Origin: Candidatus Latescibacterota bacterium
Lineage (GTDB): Bacteria > JAAXHH01 > JABIQT01
NCBI GenBank assembly: GCA_018667995.1
Contig: JABIQT010000240.1
Location: forward strand, 1-7,609
Direction: 5' to 3'
Length of the DNA: 7,609 nucleotides
Every line of letters begins with the position of its first letter. Position 1 is the first letter of the stretch. The notes beneath the pieces are model-generated. The model was not told the DNA's origin. It made no database searches and was given only the letters and a program-made list of their open reading frames with translations. Below are positions 6,801-7,609 of the stretch, piece by piece. A program made the position numbers and the translations under genes.

Positions 6801-7609
6801 GAAGAGAGAATCCGGTCATTGCCACGATCAGCGATAAAGAGCCTGTCTTCGGTAACTGCTATGCCACGAGGGTCATTCAGGACGACCGGCACGCTCGCGA
6901 TTTCCAGGCCTACCAGTTGAGCTGTGCCACCTTCTTGATCCACGGCCAGAATTCTGTTATTGCCGGAATCCACGATTACCAGTGGTCCGTCGCTTCCGGC
7001 GAGCAAGCCGGTCAGTCTCGCATCTTCATTACTGTCAATCGCTAAATCGCTCACGCCTGTAACGTCGAGGATGGAGGTCGGCGGCAGACCACCATCGTCA
7101 AAAATCAAGATTCGAACTACCCTATCAGGATCTGTACCGGCGTCGGCGATGAACACTACATCTTGGTTGGCCGTGAGTCCCGTCGGCGACTGTAAGCCCG
7201 TAGTTAAATCTTCGGATAGGTCTAATTCTTCGGCATTGCTGGCATCGAAAGGGGCGAGAACGAGACGTCCGACACCTGCATCAGCAATGACCAACTCATC
7301 TCCCTCACCAGCCGGGAATACATCCGCCGGAACGAAACCTGCCAGATTCACACCATTGATTGCGAGAACCGAGGCGGTCGACGATTCGTTGAGTGGTGCC
7401 CGGACAATCCTGTTGTTACCTGCATCCGCTACGTACAGGTCGGTTCCCGCAACAGTGAGACCAAGAGGATTGGCCAAGGGTGGGGCTGGTAAACTATTCA
7501 GCACCATCACATGTGCCGGGTCGCCGTTGAGCGGCTTGACAACGATCCTGTTATTGCCGGAATCTGAAATGTACAGATCCGTTGGGGATACGGATAACCC
7601 CGTGGGCCC
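3890..7609 (-). CDS. Large secreted NHL-propeller / cohesin / dockerin protein with T9SS-type C-terminal tail; 5' end outside window
   Basis: 1239 residues are visible; the frame is open through the right edge, so the N-terminus and any signal peptide are missing. Numbering below starts at the first codon in the window. Residues 1-457 hold ten NHL-like blades with the signature (I/V)(A/S/T)DSGNNRIV, spaced mostly 45-51 residues. Residues 465-475 (DGDGDGQSDQF) resemble a calcium-binding thrombospondin-3 type loop. Residues 478-795 hold about six more divergent blades, several with SGDRxxxS turns. A cohesin-like domain spans about 800-938. A dockerin follows at about 940-1000 with two calcium loops, DMNLDDDINVLD and DHNSDNEVNVED. 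A second cohesin-like domain covers about 1005-1138. Residues about 1146-1239 form a FlgD-Ig/type A sorting domain (NPFNPSTTI, YNILGQEV, GVASGVYMYRL, ending ILLK), which in known systems directs type IX secretion and surface attachment. A cell-surface or extracellular binding protein is the likely role; no catalytic residues are evident and the ligand is unknown. Confidence 0.88.
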   Translation of the reverse strand, partial: GPTGLSVSPTDLYISDSGNNRIVVKPLNGDPAHVMVLNSLPAPPLANPLGLTVAGTDLYVADAGNNRIVRAPLNESSTASVLAINGVNLAGFVPADVFPAGEGDELVIADAGVGRLVLAPFDASNAEELDLSEDLTTGLQSPTGLTANQDVVFIADAGTDPDRVVRILIFDDGGLPPTSILDVTGVSDLAIDSNEDARLTGLLAGSDGPLVIVDSGNNRILAVDQEGGTAQLVGLEIASVPVVLNDPRGIAVTEDRLFIADRGNDRILSSDTNSGEPPFVTEELVVNISPALAAPEGLAADDNTLYISDGLNRIVRVGISSGPSNPLPGEADLLPITGLQQGLGDARGLSLSDTHLYIADTNNDRVVRVPLGGGDAEVVPVNDVGGLLNPTAVLTLGDEELIITDSGNDRIVVVNFDPPESEAHSFATLIPGGFSGPAGLAAGLNALFVADSENNRIVRIDIENDGDGDGQSDQFEENLIVTDGGNNQVIRIYEDGYRQVLSDNGTGGGPSFIQLRDISIEPSGSYLVTDSGYPGVLRVDRDSGDRSMVSDESGNFGAGVPLTNIDRITIGNDGAIYVTVGFDHPGFDPFPALLRIDPNSGDRNILSGLDESGLEIGSGGVGTFFGDPSDIDFNKLTGHIFVTDLFGSSVFSVDPFDPTPESPSGNRVLQVHNSQGTGTALVEPVALALWENNVLMLDTDSSHDNGAVLVADLNSNGDRSVFSSDGQGHDFVNAVDVVAGFNRGFVADAGHQAIVEIEGGDPGQNPNWGQRTIYSRFNEVGDGPGFNQLSGMVLESIEIFNGIMLTTNEVFADQGDIARIPIKLENPTDQYIGGLQGTLRIDNPSLATVVGVEDTLSIPGFSVSVALTDSSIHFVVFSVSGDSIAPTDGEDGICIATLLVHMEDGNLNEETQLSFSSIVVGNAQGEQQAVGVRNGRVQYKYSGDMNLDDDINVLDAVILVRGILDDSIGYTMRTLADHNSDNEVNVEDVVSVVNEILDILVETPGKPVASGPVAVNMGELVTLEDGQTAIPIHLNTSGLIAGAQAEFTYDPAGLEIGTPQFGGATGGMAFDYRIEDGKMRVIVYSLLADQGLGVGDVPMMLIPVTPLVDGTQLSLTQLIVVERNAGTALVNFGVVTQSLAKSADLPTTFALTGNRPNPFNPSTTIAYEVPRQAHMTLTVYNILGQEVIRLVDEVKPAGRYSVVWNGTNVRGQGVASGVYMYRLSSSTGFRDAQRMILLK
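4610..4792 (-). other. Dockerin type I module within the large secreted protein
   Basis: Two F-hand-like calcium loops with Asp/Asn at positions 1, 3, 5 and 12 (DMNLDDDINVLD and DHNSDNEVNVED), each followed by a hydrophobic helix (AVILVRGIL and VVSVVNEIL). In cellulosomes dockerins bind cohesins. Here the module sits between two cohesin-like domains of the same chain, so pairing within or between copies of this protein is possible but not shown. Confidence 0.75.
5225..6178 (-). repeat. Divergent propeller array 2, about six blades
   Basis: Blade cores begin near window residues 481, 528, 578, 642, 696 and 746 of the encoded protein (for example VTDGGNNQV, VTDSGYPGV, VTDLFGSSV, VADAGHQAI). 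They lack the uniform NNRI ending of array 1 and instead share GDRSMVS, GDRNILS and GDRSVFS turns. Six blades would make one complete propeller. The array is separated from array 1 by the Asp-rich loop. Confidence 0.6.
6239..7609 (-). repeat. NHL repeat array 1, ten regular blades
   Basis: Blade signatures begin at window residues 14, 60, 108, 154, 212, 259, 307, 358, 403 and 449 of the encoded protein. The best copies read DSGNNRI or DAGNNRI. The similarity is visible in the DNA too: ttattgccggaatc occurs near 6957 and 7551, and related variants near 6388 and 6815. Ten blades exceed one standard six-bladed NHL propeller, so at least two propellers are implied, the first starting outside the window. 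Confidence 0.8.

Noticed and set aside
7500-7510. Start of the large secreted protein at the GTG/ATG near 7510
   Set aside because: The same frame continues to the window edge and the extra 33 codons encode a further clear NHL blade (ISDSGNNRIV), so the true start is outside the window.

Overview
The window looks like part of a chromosome from an uncultivated or environmental bacterium of the FCB group or a nearby phylum. Latescibacterota-, Poribacteria- or Calditrichota-like lineages would fit. The main clue is the rightmost protein, which ends in a C-terminal domain of the type-IX-secretion / FlgD-Ig kind (NPFNPSTTI near its start, a GVASGVYMYRL strand, basic last residue) and also carries cohesin and dockerin modules, a common mix in those phyla. 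This placement is inferred from protein style only; no rRNA or other marker gene is present.

All three recognisable genes lie on the minus strand, so transcription runs from right to left. (1) 7609-3890 is the 3' part of a very large secreted protein: about 16 NHL-like beta-propeller blades, a cohesin-like domain, a dockerin, a second cohesin-like domain and the sorting tail. Its start is outside the window. (2) A long inverted repeat followed by a T-run (3784-3858) probably ends that gene, and a possible promoter lies inside it. (3) 3748-662 encodes one 1028-residue polypeptide that fuses an APH/hydroxylysine-kinase-like kinase, an M23 metallopeptidase domain with all its metal residues, and a class III PLP enzyme of the ethanolamine-phosphate / phosphohydroxylysine phospho-lyase (AGXT2L) type. 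(4) After a 138-base gap, 523-1 is the 5' part of an HD-domain protein with a Tat-like N-terminus and a histidine layout like PhnZ-type diiron oxygenases. It runs off the left edge.

The most interesting reading is that genes 3 and 4 form a small catabolic module. The kinase would phosphorylate an amino alcohol, the lyase would release ammonia and phosphate from it, and the HD enzyme might oxidise a related substrate. The role of an M23 domain between kinase and lyase is not explained. The kinase coding sequence also holds a run of ten G residues, a possible slippage site. I saw no tRNA, rRNA, CRISPR array, transposase or plus-strand gene. Both gaps between genes are shorter than 150 bases.
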